Positions 10,192 through 19,688 of a DNA stretch of 64,000 nucleotides are shown one piece after another (position 1 is the stretch's first letter; each line of letters opens with the position of its first letter). The notes beneath the pieces are model-generated. The model did no database searches, was not told the origin of the DNA, and saw nothing but the letters and a program-made list of their open reading frames with translations. This stretch comes from Kiritimatiellia bacterium (lineage in GTDB: Bacteria > Verrucomicrobiota > Kiritimatiellia > UBA8416 > YA12-FULL-48-11): positions 310,001 through 374,000 of the forward strand of contig JAQUPZ010000006.1 in the NCBI GenBank assembly GCA_028716365.1, read 5' to 3'. The translations under genes and the position numbers were made by a program.

Positions 10192-11466
10192 ATGCGAATA
10201 AATCTGATAATTGTTTTCCTGATGTCTGGTTTGTTGTCTGCCATGTCGCAGGAGAGTCAACAATCCGGGCAACCGGCAGGAAAGTTACGCGACGATGGCA
10301 CTTATCAGAACGGCGGCTATTGGGCCACGCCGTTACCGTGGCTGATGGTGACACTGATGCGGGTAGATCCGGCACGCGCGGCCTGTGCGTTCTGTGATGC
10401 AGTTGAGGATTTCCGGGCGCGCGGTGACGTCAATGAGTGGATTAACGAGAATGCAAAAAAGCCGGCAGGTGTAAAAAACTACTGCGCCAGCGCAGCTTTA
10501 CCACTGGCTGGTGTAAAGCGGTTACGCGCGTTTCTCGCCAAGAATGGCAAGCAACTTCCTGCTGATCTTGCGAAACGACTGGATACGGGAGAAGCATGGC
10601 TGAAACCGGAAGCAAAACGTATTCTGCGGGGGAGTTCACGTATCGGAAAGGGTAACGTGCGTATTTTTACTCCGGATGCCACCGGTGGTTATGGCGCTTT
10701 CTGGGTACGCGACTGGTCGTATCAGATCGAAGGCTGTCCGGAAGCATTTACCCGTGAAGAAATTCGCGATGGATACCTGTTTCTTGCGGCAGCACAACGC
10801 GAGGATGGCTGCATGCCGGACCGTGTACGCGCCGATGGTAAAGGCGTTTATTCACCAGGCGGAGAAGCAAAACCGTTTTCAAAAAATGGATCGGTTGACC
10901 AGTCCCCGTTCATGGTCATTCTGTGCCACCAGTATTGGAAACTTTTCAATGACCTTGATCCTTTCCGCAAGACCGCTGATGCACTGGAAAAGGCGATGCG
11001 TTTTACCCGGCGAAATCCTGTAAATGGCCTGGTGACAATCGCGGACTCTACGGTGTTCAGACCTTACAGTTTTCTTGATACCGTTCCGCTGGTGGGTGAC
11101 CAGCAGTTCGATTCAATACTGTTCTGGGATGCCAGTTTAAAACTTGCTGAGATGTTTGATGCGGCCGGCCAACCGGAACGTGCCTTACCGTGGCGACGCG
11201 ACGCAGAAGTGGTGAAGAAATCTCTGGTAAGTTTATGGGATGACAAAATCGGAATGTTCGTTGCCGCGAGCGAAAAATGGCGCCAACCGTCAATATGGGG
11301 ATCAATCTTCGCCGTTTATTCCGGAATTGCCACGTCAGAACAGAGTGACCGGATTGCGCGCTACTGTATCGCGAACTACGATTTAATTGTGAAACGTGGA
11401 CAGGTCCGCCATCTGCCAAAAGGAACTTTCTGGGGCAGCCCGGAACCGGAATTTGCGAAACCGTAA
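10192..11466 (+). CDS. Six-hairpin glycosidase-like protein with rearranged segment order
   Basis: 424 residues with a signal peptide (MRINLIIVFLMSGLLSAMS). The segment TPDATGGYGAFWVRDWSYQ and the following PFMVILCHQYWKL, GLVTIADSTVFRPYSF and VRHLPKGTFWGS blocks match the (alpha/alpha)6 six-hairpin glycosidases found in PVC genomes. The block that normally closes such proteins (DDGTYQNGGYWATPLPWLM to CASAALPLAGVKRL) sits here at the N-terminus, residues about 33-110, before the usual N-terminal half. That is the order expected of a circular permutation or of a fused remnant of a tandem duplication. It lies one base after the HzsA-like gene and 14 bp before the GH5-like gene. Substrate unknown. 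Confidence 0.7.
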   Translation: MRINLIIVFLMSGLLSAMSQESQQSGQPAGKLRDDGTYQNGGYWATPLPWLMVTLMRVDPARAACAFCDAVEDFRARGDVNEWINENAKKPAGVKNYCASAALPLAGVKRLRAFLAKNGKQLPADLAKRLDTGEAWLKPEAKRILRGSSRIGKGNVRIFTPDATGGYGAFWVRDWSYQIEGCPEAFTREEIRDGYLFLAAAQREDGCMPDRVRADGKGVYSPGGEAKPFSKNGSVDQSPFMVILCHQYWKLFNDLDPFRKTADALEKAMRFTRRNPVNGLVTIADSTVFRPYSFLDTVPLVGDQQFDSILFWDASLKLAEMFDAAGQPERALPWRRDAEVVKKSLVSLWDDKIGMFVAASEKWRQPSIWGSIFAVYSGIATSEQSDRIARYCIANYDLIVKRGQVRHLPKGTFWGSPEPEFAKP

Positions 11467-11480
11467 TAATAAGGAGAATT

Positions 11481-12560
11481 ATGACTGCATGTTCCTCCAG
11501 AATTTCCCGTCGTGATTTCGTGAGAGGTGTTTCAGCAGGTGCGCTTGCAGTGGCTGGAAATCTGGCAATCGGGGCAGAAGAGTCGAAACCAGCTGTTGTT
11601 GCCTCGAAACCGGCTTTACACGTATACAACAATTACGGCTGGCTTCGCGGCTTCAGTATCATTCCATCGTGGGCGGCCCGTATTGAAGATGCCTGGTGGT
11701 TTTATGATGGCGCAAAGATGCGCGAAGAAGTTGCATTGGCAAAGCAGGTACACGCAAACTGTATCCGCCTGTGGATCGAATGGACCGCGTGGTTCCGCGA
11801 TCCCGACAAAATCACCGCCAACTTCATGGATGCTGTTGCTGTCATTGCTGAAAACGGTATCAAGGTCATGCCGTGTCTTTTCAACCGCTGGCATGATTCA
11901 AAATTTGACTACGGCGGTACTTACGTGGAAAACCTGCGGCCCGGCTGGAAAAAGCCATTGGAGTATGTGAAAGCGCTCGTGACGCCGCTCGCCAGAGACA
12001 ACAGGATTTTAATCTGGGACCTCTGCAACGAACCGCAGGCACATGATTTAAACAGTGATGCGAATAAGAAAGAGTTTGCATGGCTCAGTGAAATTGCAGC
12101 CACAGTACGTTCCTGTGGTGCCCAACAACCAGTCACGATCGGAACAATGAGCGGTGGTAATGTCGAGACTTATGCTCCAATTATGGACGTACTCTGTGGC
12201 CATCCTTATGACCGTGATCGGTCAGCTCTGGAGAAAAAGATTACAACCTATCAGGCAATAAAGCAGAAATACGGCAAACCATTTCTTGTCAACGAATGTA
12301 TTCCCGGCTGTCTCGATGATATGACTCGTGCCGAGGTGGCAAAGTATTATACCACCTTGCTCAGTGATGCAGGATTCGGCTGGATGGGCTGGGCCTTGCG
12401 CGAAGGTAAAGCCATCTCCACGCGCCGTGACCATTACGATGGTAATGGTATCAACGGCGAAGGCTTCCATCCATTCTTCACCAGGGAAGGCAAACTGCGT
12501 GGCGGCTTGGAGTTTCTGACCGAAAAACCGAAACTCCGTGCGCCATGGGAAAGAGTATAG
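11481..12560 (+). CDS. Tat-exported GH5-like glycoside hydrolase
   Basis: 359 residues. The N-terminus carries a twin-arginine signal (SRRDFVRGVSAGALAVAG). The rest is a TIM barrel with the clan GH-A signature: ILIWDLCNEPQ gives the acid/base Glu at about residue 184, and PFLVNECIPG gives the nucleophile Glu at about 272. NCIRLWIEWTAWF upstream fits the conserved Arg-containing strand. The start is preceded by AAGGAG at good spacing. The operon context (HzsA-like, six-hairpin and GH28-like genes) supports a role in depolymerising a plant or algal polysaccharide. The exact GH5-like subfamily and specificity cannot be read from the sequence. Confidence 0.8.
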   Translation: MTACSSRISRRDFVRGVSAGALAVAGNLAIGAEESKPAVVASKPALHVYNNYGWLRGFSIIPSWAARIEDAWWFYDGAKMREEVALAKQVHANCIRLWIEWTAWFRDPDKITANFMDAVAVIAENGIKVMPCLFNRWHDSKFDYGGTYVENLRPGWKKPLEYVKALVTPLARDNRILIWDLCNEPQAHDLNSDANKKEFAWLSEIAATVRSCGAQQPVTIGTMSGGNVETYAPIMDVLCGHPYDRDRSALEKKITTYQAIKQKYGKPFLVNECIPGCLDDMTRAEVAKYYTTLLSDAGFGWMGWALREGKAISTRRDHYDGNGINGEGFHPFFTREGKLRGGLEFLTEKPKLRAPWERV

Positions 12561-14098
12561 TTGTGAAAATACAGACGCCAATGGGTATCGTTTTAACGAT
12601 GATAATGATTGGGTTGATCGGAGAAAATCCCAGATTGATTGCATCTGAAGAAGAGCGTCTTGCGGATGAGATTCTCCATCGTACAGGAGCATTCGAGTCG
12701 CGTATAAGCGGAAAGTTGGACTCAGGTCGGAAGGTCGAGTCCAGTGTGGTCAAGTTCCGGTCGCTTGTGCGAGCAGGGAATTGGATTGAGAACTGGCCCA
12801 ATGATAAAGGTGAAATCCAAAAACGCGAGGTGACCGGAGAAATATGGAATGGTGCCATTCAAGCAGCCCTGCGCGAAACCGGCTGTGCAGTACTACCCAG
12901 ATGCGATAAACCTTATTATCTTAATGCCCCAATAATATTACGTTCGGGACAAATGCTTATAGCTGACCGTGATGCTGAAATCCGGCTTAGACCAGGTGTC
13001 AATACATGCATGATTCGCAACGAAAACATCGTCGGTGGACAAAATGGTCCGGTACCGAAAGGGTCTCGTCCGGACATCGACATTGCTATAGAGGGCGGTA
13101 TCTGGACGACACTGGCAGTGGCACGACGGGAAAACAACGGCAACAACTATGGCCGATCCGATGGCAGCAATACTGTCCCATGTTGTCACGGTGTTATATT
13201 GCTGAACAATACCAGCAATACGGTTGTCAGGAATGTTGTCATACGCCAATCACGTCCGTTTGGCATCCATTTGAGTAATTGTACGGACTTCCTCGTTGAC
13301 GGCATTAAGTTCGAAGATCATGGCCGGGATGGTGTCCACGTCAATGGCCCGGCATGTTTTGGCGTAATCCGCAATATCACCGGGGGCACGCATGATGATT
13401 TTATTGCATTAAATGCCTGGGACTGGCGCAACTGCACCCCATCTTTCGGTCCGATTCATCATGTGCTTGTTGAAAATGTAATTGGCTGTAAATCCAAATC
13501 GCCGGATTTCACAACTCCTTATCCGGACGGTACTGCAGAAATCCGGCTTTTGCCCGGCACAGAGAATTTTGTAAATGGGACCAAGCTGGCTTGTGATATC
13601 AGTGACTGCGTCTTTCGTAAACTAACGGATATCCGGACTTTTAAAGTCTATGACCAGCCGAATCTTGAGCTGGGACGTGATAAAGATTTTGCCGATCCGA
13701 TTGGCGAGGTTCGTAACATTTATTTCCGTCAACTTGTTTTCAACCGGCCAGGCCGGTTTCAGCTTGATGTTAATGTAAATGGGCTGGCGATTAACGATGT
13801 ACAATTGTGTTTTGCTCTGCCGGATGCTTTCAAACTTGTTGAGATCGGACCAATGTCGGCAACTTACAAACGCAAGCCTGATGATCCGTCAACATGGTTT
13901 GACATTTTTTCGCCGGATCTCGATATAATTGTCCGGAATTTTAAACTCACCAACGTTACTGTTTTGCAGAACGGCCAGGTCACGCCTTTTCCCGAAGCCG
14001 GGAAGAAACTGGTAAAAGTCGCCGACCAGACTCTTAATCCGGATTACCCTAAGACAACTCCGCGAGGTGGTACGGGCAAGGTAAAGTTTATTCAATAA
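12545..14098 (+). CDS. GH28-like right-handed beta-helix protein (pectinase fold)
   Basis: 517 residues: a hydrophobic signal segment (MGIVLTMIMIGLIG), a pro-region, then beta-helix coils from about residue 100. The central region HGRDGVHVNG followed by GGTHDDFIALNAW corresponds to the NTDG and DD catalytic region of GH28 polygalacturonases. DG and DD carboxylates are present, but NTDG is changed to GRDG, so activity is likely but specificity may differ. The ATG at 12545 overlaps the preceding gene by 16 bp and has no ribosome site; a GTG at 12563 with GGGAAAG upstream may be the real start. Fifth enzyme of the operon; it suggests galacturonan or a related uronate polymer. Confidence 0.75.
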   Translation: MGKSIVVKIQTPMGIVLTMIMIGLIGENPRLIASEEERLADEILHRTGAFESRISGKLDSGRKVESSVVKFRSLVRAGNWIENWPNDKGEIQKREVTGEIWNGAIQAALRETGCAVLPRCDKPYYLNAPIILRSGQMLIADRDAEIRLRPGVNTCMIRNENIVGGQNGPVPKGSRPDIDIAIEGGIWTTLAVARRENNGNNYGRSDGSNTVPCCHGVILLNNTSNTVVRNVVIRQSRPFGIHLSNCTDFLVDGIKFEDHGRDGVHVNGPACFGVIRNITGGTHDDFIALNAWDWRNCTPSFGPIHHVLVENVIGCKSKSPDFTTPYPDGTAEIRLLPGTENFVNGTKLACDISDCVFRKLTDIRTFKVYDQPNLELGRDKDFADPIGEVRNIYFRQLVFNRPGRFQLDVNVNGLAINDVQLCFALPDAFKLVEIGPMSATYKRKPDDPSTWFDIFSPDLDIIVRNFKLTNVTVLQNGQVTPFPEAGKKLVKVADQTLNPDYPKTTPRGGTGKVKFIQ

Positions 14099-14109
14099 AA
14101 GAGGTTGAT

Positions 14110-17100
14110 ATGAGAAAAAAAGCCATGAATTTATTAATCCTGTTTTGTTTACAGGCTGTGTTTGTCTATGCGGCAAACGCAGCAGATGCGGCTGGAAACG
14201 GGGAATCAGAACTGTTTGTTAAAAAAGCAACACTGTTGGATACAATGCTGGTTACAAAAGAAAGATACACAAACTGGCTGGCAGATCAGAAATCAGCTTC
14301 TGCCGAGGTGACCTGCGGGCCGTGGTTTCTGTCGAAGGCGGGTTTGATACCGGAGAAGAGCATTGACCTGACTGCGAAAGATAAGGAAGGCAAACCGCTC
14401 TGGATGCAACAATCAAAGTGGAAAGACGGAAATATTGTTGTTGTCAGCCAGGATGATTCCTCTGCCGCGTCGTTCCTGATCTGCCGTACGATCACTGCGC
14501 GCAAGCCGGTGACGCTGACTGCCGGTTTGGGCGGAGGTGACCAGCTCGACGTCTGGTTAAACGGAAAGAGTTTGCTTTCGAAGAATACAACCCTGACCTA
14601 TGACCGTTACGGAACCGGAGAAATCACCGACGGGACACGTCGCGACCAGGTGTTGTTGGATTTGCCGCTGGTTGCCGGCGAGAATCAACTGACCGTCAAG
14701 TTGCGGCAGGCCGGTGTAAGTCTAAGGCGCCGGCTGGAATTCTATTTTTCGATCGCACCTGATCCAGTGTCCAGGCTGTGGGCAAAGATCCGTAAAGATT
14801 TTCCACCTGCCACAAACCGCCTGCTGGAACTTGCGAAACATGACTGGTTCGAGACGGGTGGATGGTTGAGTGCTGCGGGTAAAAAGTTAGAGCAAAGAAT
14901 GATCATGAATTGCAGCAGGGGAATTGCTGATTATGACGATGACGGAAAAATGCCTGTGGTTGATTCGTCCGCACCTTCACTGGGATTATGTATAACAGCG
15001 ACTGAGTTGTTTGCGGTGCGGCAGGATTTACAGAAACTCCGCTCTGCTGTGGCAGAACTGGCAGGATTGTTTCCCCGCGATTATCCGGGTAATGATTTCC
15101 TGCGCCGACTTGATGATCTGGAAAAGCGGCTGATCTTGAAGGCGGTGAGTTATCTTGCGCCGGACGATGAGACGATTACCGAGCTGGCCAGGCTCAAGCG
15201 TGAAATGCTTGTGAGTGCAAATCCGTTGCTGCGTAATACGGAATTACTCTTCATAAAACGTTATACTTACAACAGCAAACACTACTATGACGATTTCCAG
15301 CATGTCAGTCGATGGGGCGGCAACCTTTATGTGCTCTCGTTATCAGATGGACGTATACGCCAAATGGCTCCGCAACTTGATGGCGGTGTCTTCGACAGCT
15401 ATGACCTCTCGTTCGATGCCCGGCGGATTGTCTTCGGCTATCGCCGTCCAAAACCTGAAGGTTTCCGCATCTACGAGATTGGCATCGACGGAAGTGGCCT
15501 GCGGCAGGTGATCCAGCCTCCGGCCGATGAGGACCGCCAGATTGCCGCGTACGGCAAAACAAGTTTTGGTGATGGTTTTTACGGATTGATGGGATACCGG
15601 TTCTGGACCGACGACGTTCATCCCTGTTACCTGCCGGATGGCGGTTTTTGTTTTGCATCCACGCGTTGTCAGCATGGAGTGCTGTGTACGCCTAATCATT
15701 ACCTGGCCTGTACCACTCTTTTCCGTTGTGATGCTGATGGCAGTGAAGTCAGGCCTATTTCCCAGGGAATGCTCAGCGAATTTACACCGACAATGATGGA
15801 GGACGGTCGGATTCTCTACAACCGCTGGGAATATGTGTACAAAGGTATTGCGGCAGTTCAACCTTTATGGGTGATGCGTCCCGATGGATCGGGGAGTGAA
15901 GAATTTTATGGCGATAACGTCGCGAATCCAGGTGTGTTCTGGCAAGCCCGTCAAATTCCCGGCAATCCACGTCTTGCGGTGTGTATCGGTTGTGGACATG
16001 AGCCTATGGGTGTGGGGCAGGTACTGTTACTCGATATGAACAAGAACAAGCGCACGATCGAGCCCATGACCAGTCTTACTCCGGACACAAGGACCCAGGG
16101 ACTGCGCGGCCTGTATCAGCGGCGTAACGGACGCTGGAAGGAAGACGTCTATGGCCCGCTCTACCGGGATCCTTATCCGCTTTCGGATCCTGCAGGCCGC
16201 GGGGCAGGGAAGTTCTTCCTTGTGTCGTGTAATCCGGACAAGCGCTACAACGACCAGAGTGCTTACGGCATTTACCTGCTTGATGTGTTCGGTAACCGTG
16301 TACCCGTTTACAGTGATCCTGAAATCTCCTGCTGGCAACCGATGTCATTGCGTCCCCGTAAGAGACCACCCGTTCTGCCGCCACTTGCGAAAAACGTGAC
16401 CGGTTCAGAAAATAATACGACACCTATTTCACAGTCTTCCGGCAAGGCTGTGGCAACGATGTTTGTTAATGATGTTTATCGCGGTCTGGATGGGGTTAAA
16501 CCCGGAACGGTCAAATATCTGCGTGTGATGGAACAGGTCCCGAAGCCGTGGGCCGCTGAGCTGGATCAAAGCCGCGGTGAAGATCGTACCGCCGACGGGT
16601 TTGGCGGGCAACTGGTCATCAGCTATTGTGCACATATCTGGGTTGCAGTGCTCCATGGTATTGTTCAAGTTGAGAAAGATGGATCAGCCTGCTTCGAAGT
16701 GCCAGCACGACGGAATTTATTCTTTCAGGCGTTGGACGAAAACTTCATGGAAGTGCAGAGAATGCGGACTTTTATTAACGTCGAGTCGGGAGAGCAGCGT
16801 TCTTGCATCGGATGTCACGAACAACGCATACAGGCGCCTGTATCACGCAAGGCTGTGGCATTGGTACGAAAACCCGTAATCCTTGCGGCGCAACCGGGCG
16901 AAGTTGCCCCACGCCCCTTGTACTATCCAACAGATATTCAGCCAATGCTTAACAGGAACTGTATCCGATGTCACAGCGGCTCAGAACCGAAAGCCAAGCT
17001 GGACCTCTCCGGGGAGCTTACCACACTCTTCAATCGTTCTTATGAAAACCTCCTTGCAAGGAATATGGCGAACTATATCTGTGAGTGGGGTTTGCCGCCC

Positions 17101-17424
17101 TACAAAGCAGGTGCGCCGGAGCGCGGTTCCATGGCAAACGTGGAGGCTACTCCTCCTTACACATACGGTTCACACAAGAGCAAGCTGATAGAAATGTTAC
17201 GCACAGGTCACCACGATGTGAAATTGTCACGCGAAGAGTTCATCAAACTTGTTACCTGGATAGACAGTGGTGTTCCATTTTACGGATCATATTATGGCCG
17301 GCGGAACATTAAGTACCAGGGCGCGCCGGATTTCCGGCCGGTCCCGACAGTGGAATCGGCCCAGGGTATTCCGCCGCCACCCTGTGTATTGTCCAGCGCA
17401 GTCTTGAGTCCACAGATAAAATAA
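14110..17424 (+). CDS. HzsA-like exported protein 3, with long N-terminal extension
   Basis: 1104 residues. Signal peptide MRKKAMNLLILFCLQAVFVY, then about 350 extra residues that include a jelly-roll-like stretch (GGDQLDVWLNGKSLLSKN), then the same family core as the second copy: ANPLLRNTELLFIKRYTY, propeller strands near residue 431 (SFDARRIVFGYRR), and haem-c motifs CIGCH at 899 and CIRCH at 951. A CIGCG at about residue 626 is not a haem motif. ATG is preceded by GAGG. It closes the iclR operon; the 330 bp downstream hold a structured repeat and then a convergent gene. The extension may bind carbohydrate, but that is speculative. Confidence 0.85.
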   Translation: MRKKAMNLLILFCLQAVFVYAANAADAAGNGESELFVKKATLLDTMLVTKERYTNWLADQKSASAEVTCGPWFLSKAGLIPEKSIDLTAKDKEGKPLWMQQSKWKDGNIVVVSQDDSSAASFLICRTITARKPVTLTAGLGGGDQLDVWLNGKSLLSKNTTLTYDRYGTGEITDGTRRDQVLLDLPLVAGENQLTVKLRQAGVSLRRRLEFYFSIAPDPVSRLWAKIRKDFPPATNRLLELAKHDWFETGGWLSAAGKKLEQRMIMNCSRGIADYDDDGKMPVVDSSAPSLGLCITATELFAVRQDLQKLRSAVAELAGLFPRDYPGNDFLRRLDDLEKRLILKAVSYLAPDDETITELARLKREMLVSANPLLRNTELLFIKRYTYNSKHYYDDFQHVSRWGGNLYVLSLSDGRIRQMAPQLDGGVFDSYDLSFDARRIVFGYRRPKPEGFRIYEIGIDGSGLRQVIQPPADEDRQIAAYGKTSFGDGFYGLMGYRFWTDDVHPCYLPDGGFCFASTRCQHGVLCTPNHYLACTTLFRCDADGSEVRPISQGMLSEFTPTMMEDGRILYNRWEYVYKGIAAVQPLWVMRPDGSGSEEFYGDNVANPGVFWQARQIPGNPRLAVCIGCGHEPMGVGQVLLLDMNKNKRTIEPMTSLTPDTRTQGLRGLYQRRNGRWKEDVYGPLYRDPYPLSDPAGRGAGKFFLVSCNPDKRYNDQSAYGIYLLDVFGNRVPVYSDPEISCWQPMSLRPRKRPPVLPPLAKNVTGSENNTTPISQSSGKAVATMFVNDVYRGLDGVKPGTVKYLRVMEQVPKPWAAELDQSRGEDRTADGFGGQLVISYCAHIWVAVLHGIVQVEKDGSACFEVPARRNLFFQALDENFMEVQRMRTFINVESGEQRSCIGCHEQRIQAPVSRKAVALVRKPVILAAQPGEVAPRPLYYPTDIQPMLNRNCIRCHSGSEPKAKLDLSGELTTLFNRSYENLLARNMANYICEWGLPPYKAGAPERGSMANVEATPPYTYGSHKSKLIEMLRTGHHDVKLSREEFIKLVTWIDSGVPFYGSYYGRRNIKYQGAPDFRPVPTVESAQGIPPPPCVLSSAVLSPQIK

Positions 17425-17437
17425 AATTACGACAAGT

Positions 17438-17609
17438 GGTTGCGCATTTCGGCGTAAATCTTTTACGTGATATGGCCTTCCCGGCTTTGTTGTTCCATGT
17501 GTCACGTATACGTATACAGTGACGCATGAAACGCCTTGCCGGACGGAGTTCAGAGAACTCCTTAAGGCCATCTGACACAAAATATTTACGCTGATCGAAA
17601 TGCGCAACC
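17438..17609 (+). repeat. Structured palindromic repeat, copy 1
   Basis: About 172 bp forming a long imperfect hairpin. The outer arms GGTTGCGCATTTCG and CGAAATGCGCAACC close it. The centre is a 10-bp stem (17496-17505 with 17519-17528) around GTATACGTATAC. Conserved blocks CCGGCTTTGTTG and ACGCCTTGCCGG flank the stem. It shares architecture and cores with copies at 38009-38166 and 45125-45283. Together with a further hairpin it fills the 332-bp gap between convergent genes. Confidence 0.8.
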
Positions 17610-17618
17610 AGATTTACA

Positions 17619-17642
17619 CCGTCATGTCAGACGACATGACGG
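17619..17642. repeat. Perfect 10-bp stem hairpin between convergent genes
   Basis: CCGTCATGTC and GACATGACGG are separated by the loop AGAC. The stem is strong enough to act as a terminator, but neither strand has a clear T-run after it, so I record it as a hairpin and not as an intrinsic terminator. Confidence 0.5.
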
Positions 17643-17756
17643 AAAAAGAAGAACAAGTAACGGTTTGAGTTGTTATATTTGGGCTGATTACAGTCATGAT
17701 GTCGGGCGCAACGGTAGCAAAATAAAACAACTTAAATAAGAAATTTTTATTCGTGA

Positions 17757-19688
17757 TTATTTTTTGGCGGCCTGCCACTCTTTGAACGTATCGAGAATCG
17801 CTTCCTCCCAGCAGTCGGGATAGATCAGGTTGGCCAGCTCGTGGTACGTGCTGCCGTCGCTGGTCGGGTTGTCCAGCATGCTGCGAAACTGCTGCTGCAT
17901 CAATTTCAGGCAGCGGTCGTAGGTCTCGCCGTGGATGCCGGCCCAGGTGGTCAGGCGGATATTACCGTCGGCCAGAAGCCGCCAATGATTGAGATTGGCC
18001 GCGGCACTTCCCATCACGCACAGCTCGTCGACGATCCGCTCACGGGCCGCAGTGTCGGCATCAATGTACGTCCAGTTGACCGCCACGGCATCGGCCATGT
18101 TCCTGTCGATGGTCAGGGTCAGCTTCTTGCCGGCGGCCGCCGTGACTTCTTTCACTTCACGGAGGAATTGCGTGAGGAAATCGCCCTTGAGTTGCACAAA
18201 GCGAAGTTCGTCAAGGCTGTCCGTCTTGGCTTCACGGGGGTCCTTGCCGTAGCGGCGGACATACTCCTTGACGACCGGATCGTTGAACCCATATCCCCGT
18301 GAACCTTCGTTTCCCCCGCCTGCTTTGCGCCCCGGCCACGGCGAGTGAGACCGCGGGCAGAGCCTGATTCCGTCAATGCCGTAACCGCAAAGTTCCTTCA
18401 TCTGATCGACGCGGTATTTGCGGACCTCGGGATAGGCATAGCACGGCACACCTGGAATATGTTTCTTCCCGTCCCGGCTCACCCAGGTGTACTCCGGATG
18501 TTTCTGGAAAAATTCGGTCGGAGGCGCGTAGTAGAGGCTGTCGAAAATGGTCACCTCTGTGTAGACCTTCATCCCGTGTTTGTGAGCGTGTTTCACACAT
18601 GATGCCAGGGGATCGATGGCCCGCATCACCGCGGCCATGCGGCCGTGCAGCGAGGGGATGTTGGCGCAGCAGGTATCGAGGCCCTCCTTGGTGTACTCTT
18701 TGAAGACTTCTTCAAAGGCAGGCGTCATGACCTTGGTATGGTAGCACTCGGTTCCGCAGACCGAGACCCGGAAGTATATCCTGTCAAACCCGAAATGGGC
18801 GCACAGCGCCATCAGGCGGTCCATCTCCTCGTCGCAGTGGCGGAGATCCCAACAATCGGTCCCGATGCAGATGTCGAAGAAGTCGAGGTTGATGGCCAGA
18901 TCCTTGCCGGTGAGTTGGCCCACGCTCTTTCCCAGTACGGGCCTGGCGGGCGGTAGCGGCGCAGACGGCTTTGCCAGGGCAGGGGCAAGCGGGGTATCAT
19001 TCAGGCGGGCAACGGGCTCGATCACCAACTCGTCGATGGCCCCGCGCATCCAGGAGTGACCCTGTTCCGTACCTACCCAGAAGACCTTGCCGAGCTTGGC
19101 CGGGAACTGGGTTCCGCGTGCTTCGGCCACTTTCTGGTCGTCGATGAAGAATTGGGCGAGGCCACGAGACTTATCAGCCGTGCAGACCACGTGATGCCAG
19201 GAGCCAGCCGCCCATGCCTGGGGAACGGTCGCCATTGCGAACCAATTGTCGGCGAAGTTTACACCCTTGGCTTTTCCCTGGTCGTCGCTGAAGAAGAAAA
19301 CAAAGCCGTTTGTGCCCGAACGCTTGAGGATGCCGATGCGGTTCTTCATGTCTGGCGTTTCATGATAGAAATAAACGAGTTGCTGGAAAAAATAATCTTC
19401 TAGCGCCTTTTCGTGCCGGACCCAGAACGAGATGGTAAACTGGTTAAGATTGAAATTCGTGGTGGGATAAGTGAGTACGGCAGGGCGTTGGACCAGGGCC
19501 GCACGGCCCTGATGCCCCTCGACGAATTTGACTTCGCGGGCCTCCACCGGCGCGATGCCCGACACATCCTTGAGCTCGCCGTCAAACGGACAACTCAATA
19601 CCGGTGCTTCGGCCATGGCCGGAACAGTCGAGATCGCCAGGAGCGTTATTACAGCCGTGACTTGGAGAACAACTCTTGTATTCCTCAT
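17757..19688 (-). CDS. Exported LamG-domain plus TIM-barrel protein, possible glycoside hydrolase
   Basis: 643 residues: a signal peptide ending near PAMAEA; a LamG/concanavalin-like domain at about residues 30-225 (FTISFWVRHEK, GSWHHVVCTADK, GAIDELVIEP); a proline-rich linker; then a TIM-barrel-like domain (about 265-640) with FDRIYFRVSVCG, HGMKVYTEVTIFDSLY and IDGIRLCPRS, reminiscent of family-10-like glycosyl hydrolases. The start overlaps the preceding gene's stop as ATGA. The block is visibly richer in GC (about 60% in sampled lines) than its neighbours, which suggests acquisition. I cannot name a substrate or point to catalytic residues with confidence. Confidence 0.7.
   Translation of the reverse strand: MRNTRVVLQVTAVITLLAISTVPAMAEAPVLSCPFDGELKDVSGIAPVEAREVKFVEGHQGRAALVQRPAVLTYPTTNFNLNQFTISFWVRHEKALEDYFFQQLVYFYHETPDMKNRIGILKRSGTNGFVFFFSDDQGKAKGVNFADNWFAMATVPQAWAAGSWHHVVCTADKSRGLAQFFIDDQKVAEARGTQFPAKLGKVFWVGTEQGHSWMRGAIDELVIEPVARLNDTPLAPALAKPSAPLPPARPVLGKSVGQLTGKDLAINLDFFDICIGTDCWDLRHCDEEMDRLMALCAHFGFDRIYFRVSVCGTECYHTKVMTPAFEEVFKEYTKEGLDTCCANIPSLHGRMAAVMRAIDPLASCVKHAHKHGMKVYTEVTIFDSLYYAPPTEFFQKHPEYTWVSRDGKKHIPGVPCYAYPEVRKYRVDQMKELCGYGIDGIRLCPRSHSPWPGRKAGGGNEGSRGYGFNDPVVKEYVRRYGKDPREAKTDSLDELRFVQLKGDFLTQFLREVKEVTAAAGKKLTLTIDRNMADAVAVNWTYIDADTAARERIVDELCVMGSAAANLNHWRLLADGNIRLTTWAGIHGETYDRCLKLMQQQFRSMLDNPTSDGSTYHELANLIYPDCWEEAILDTFKEWQAAKK

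Noticed and set aside
15343..15861. Long open frame antisense to HzsA-like gene 3
   Set aside because: It lies wholly within a strongly supported gene, lacks a ribosome site and resembles no family; a codon-bias shadow.
17287..17607. Minus-strand open frame covering structured repeat copy 1
   Set aside because: Its peptide is a translation of the palindromic repeat (compare the frame over copy 3 at 45082-45351), with no independent coding signal.
17438..17609. Structured repeat interpreted as an attC site
   Set aside because: No RYYYAAC/GTTRRRY boxes at the ends; it is longer than most attC sites, and its copies are not placed between cassette-like genes.
17619..17642. Intrinsic terminator for the convergent operons
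   Set aside because: Strong hairpin but no T-run on either strand.
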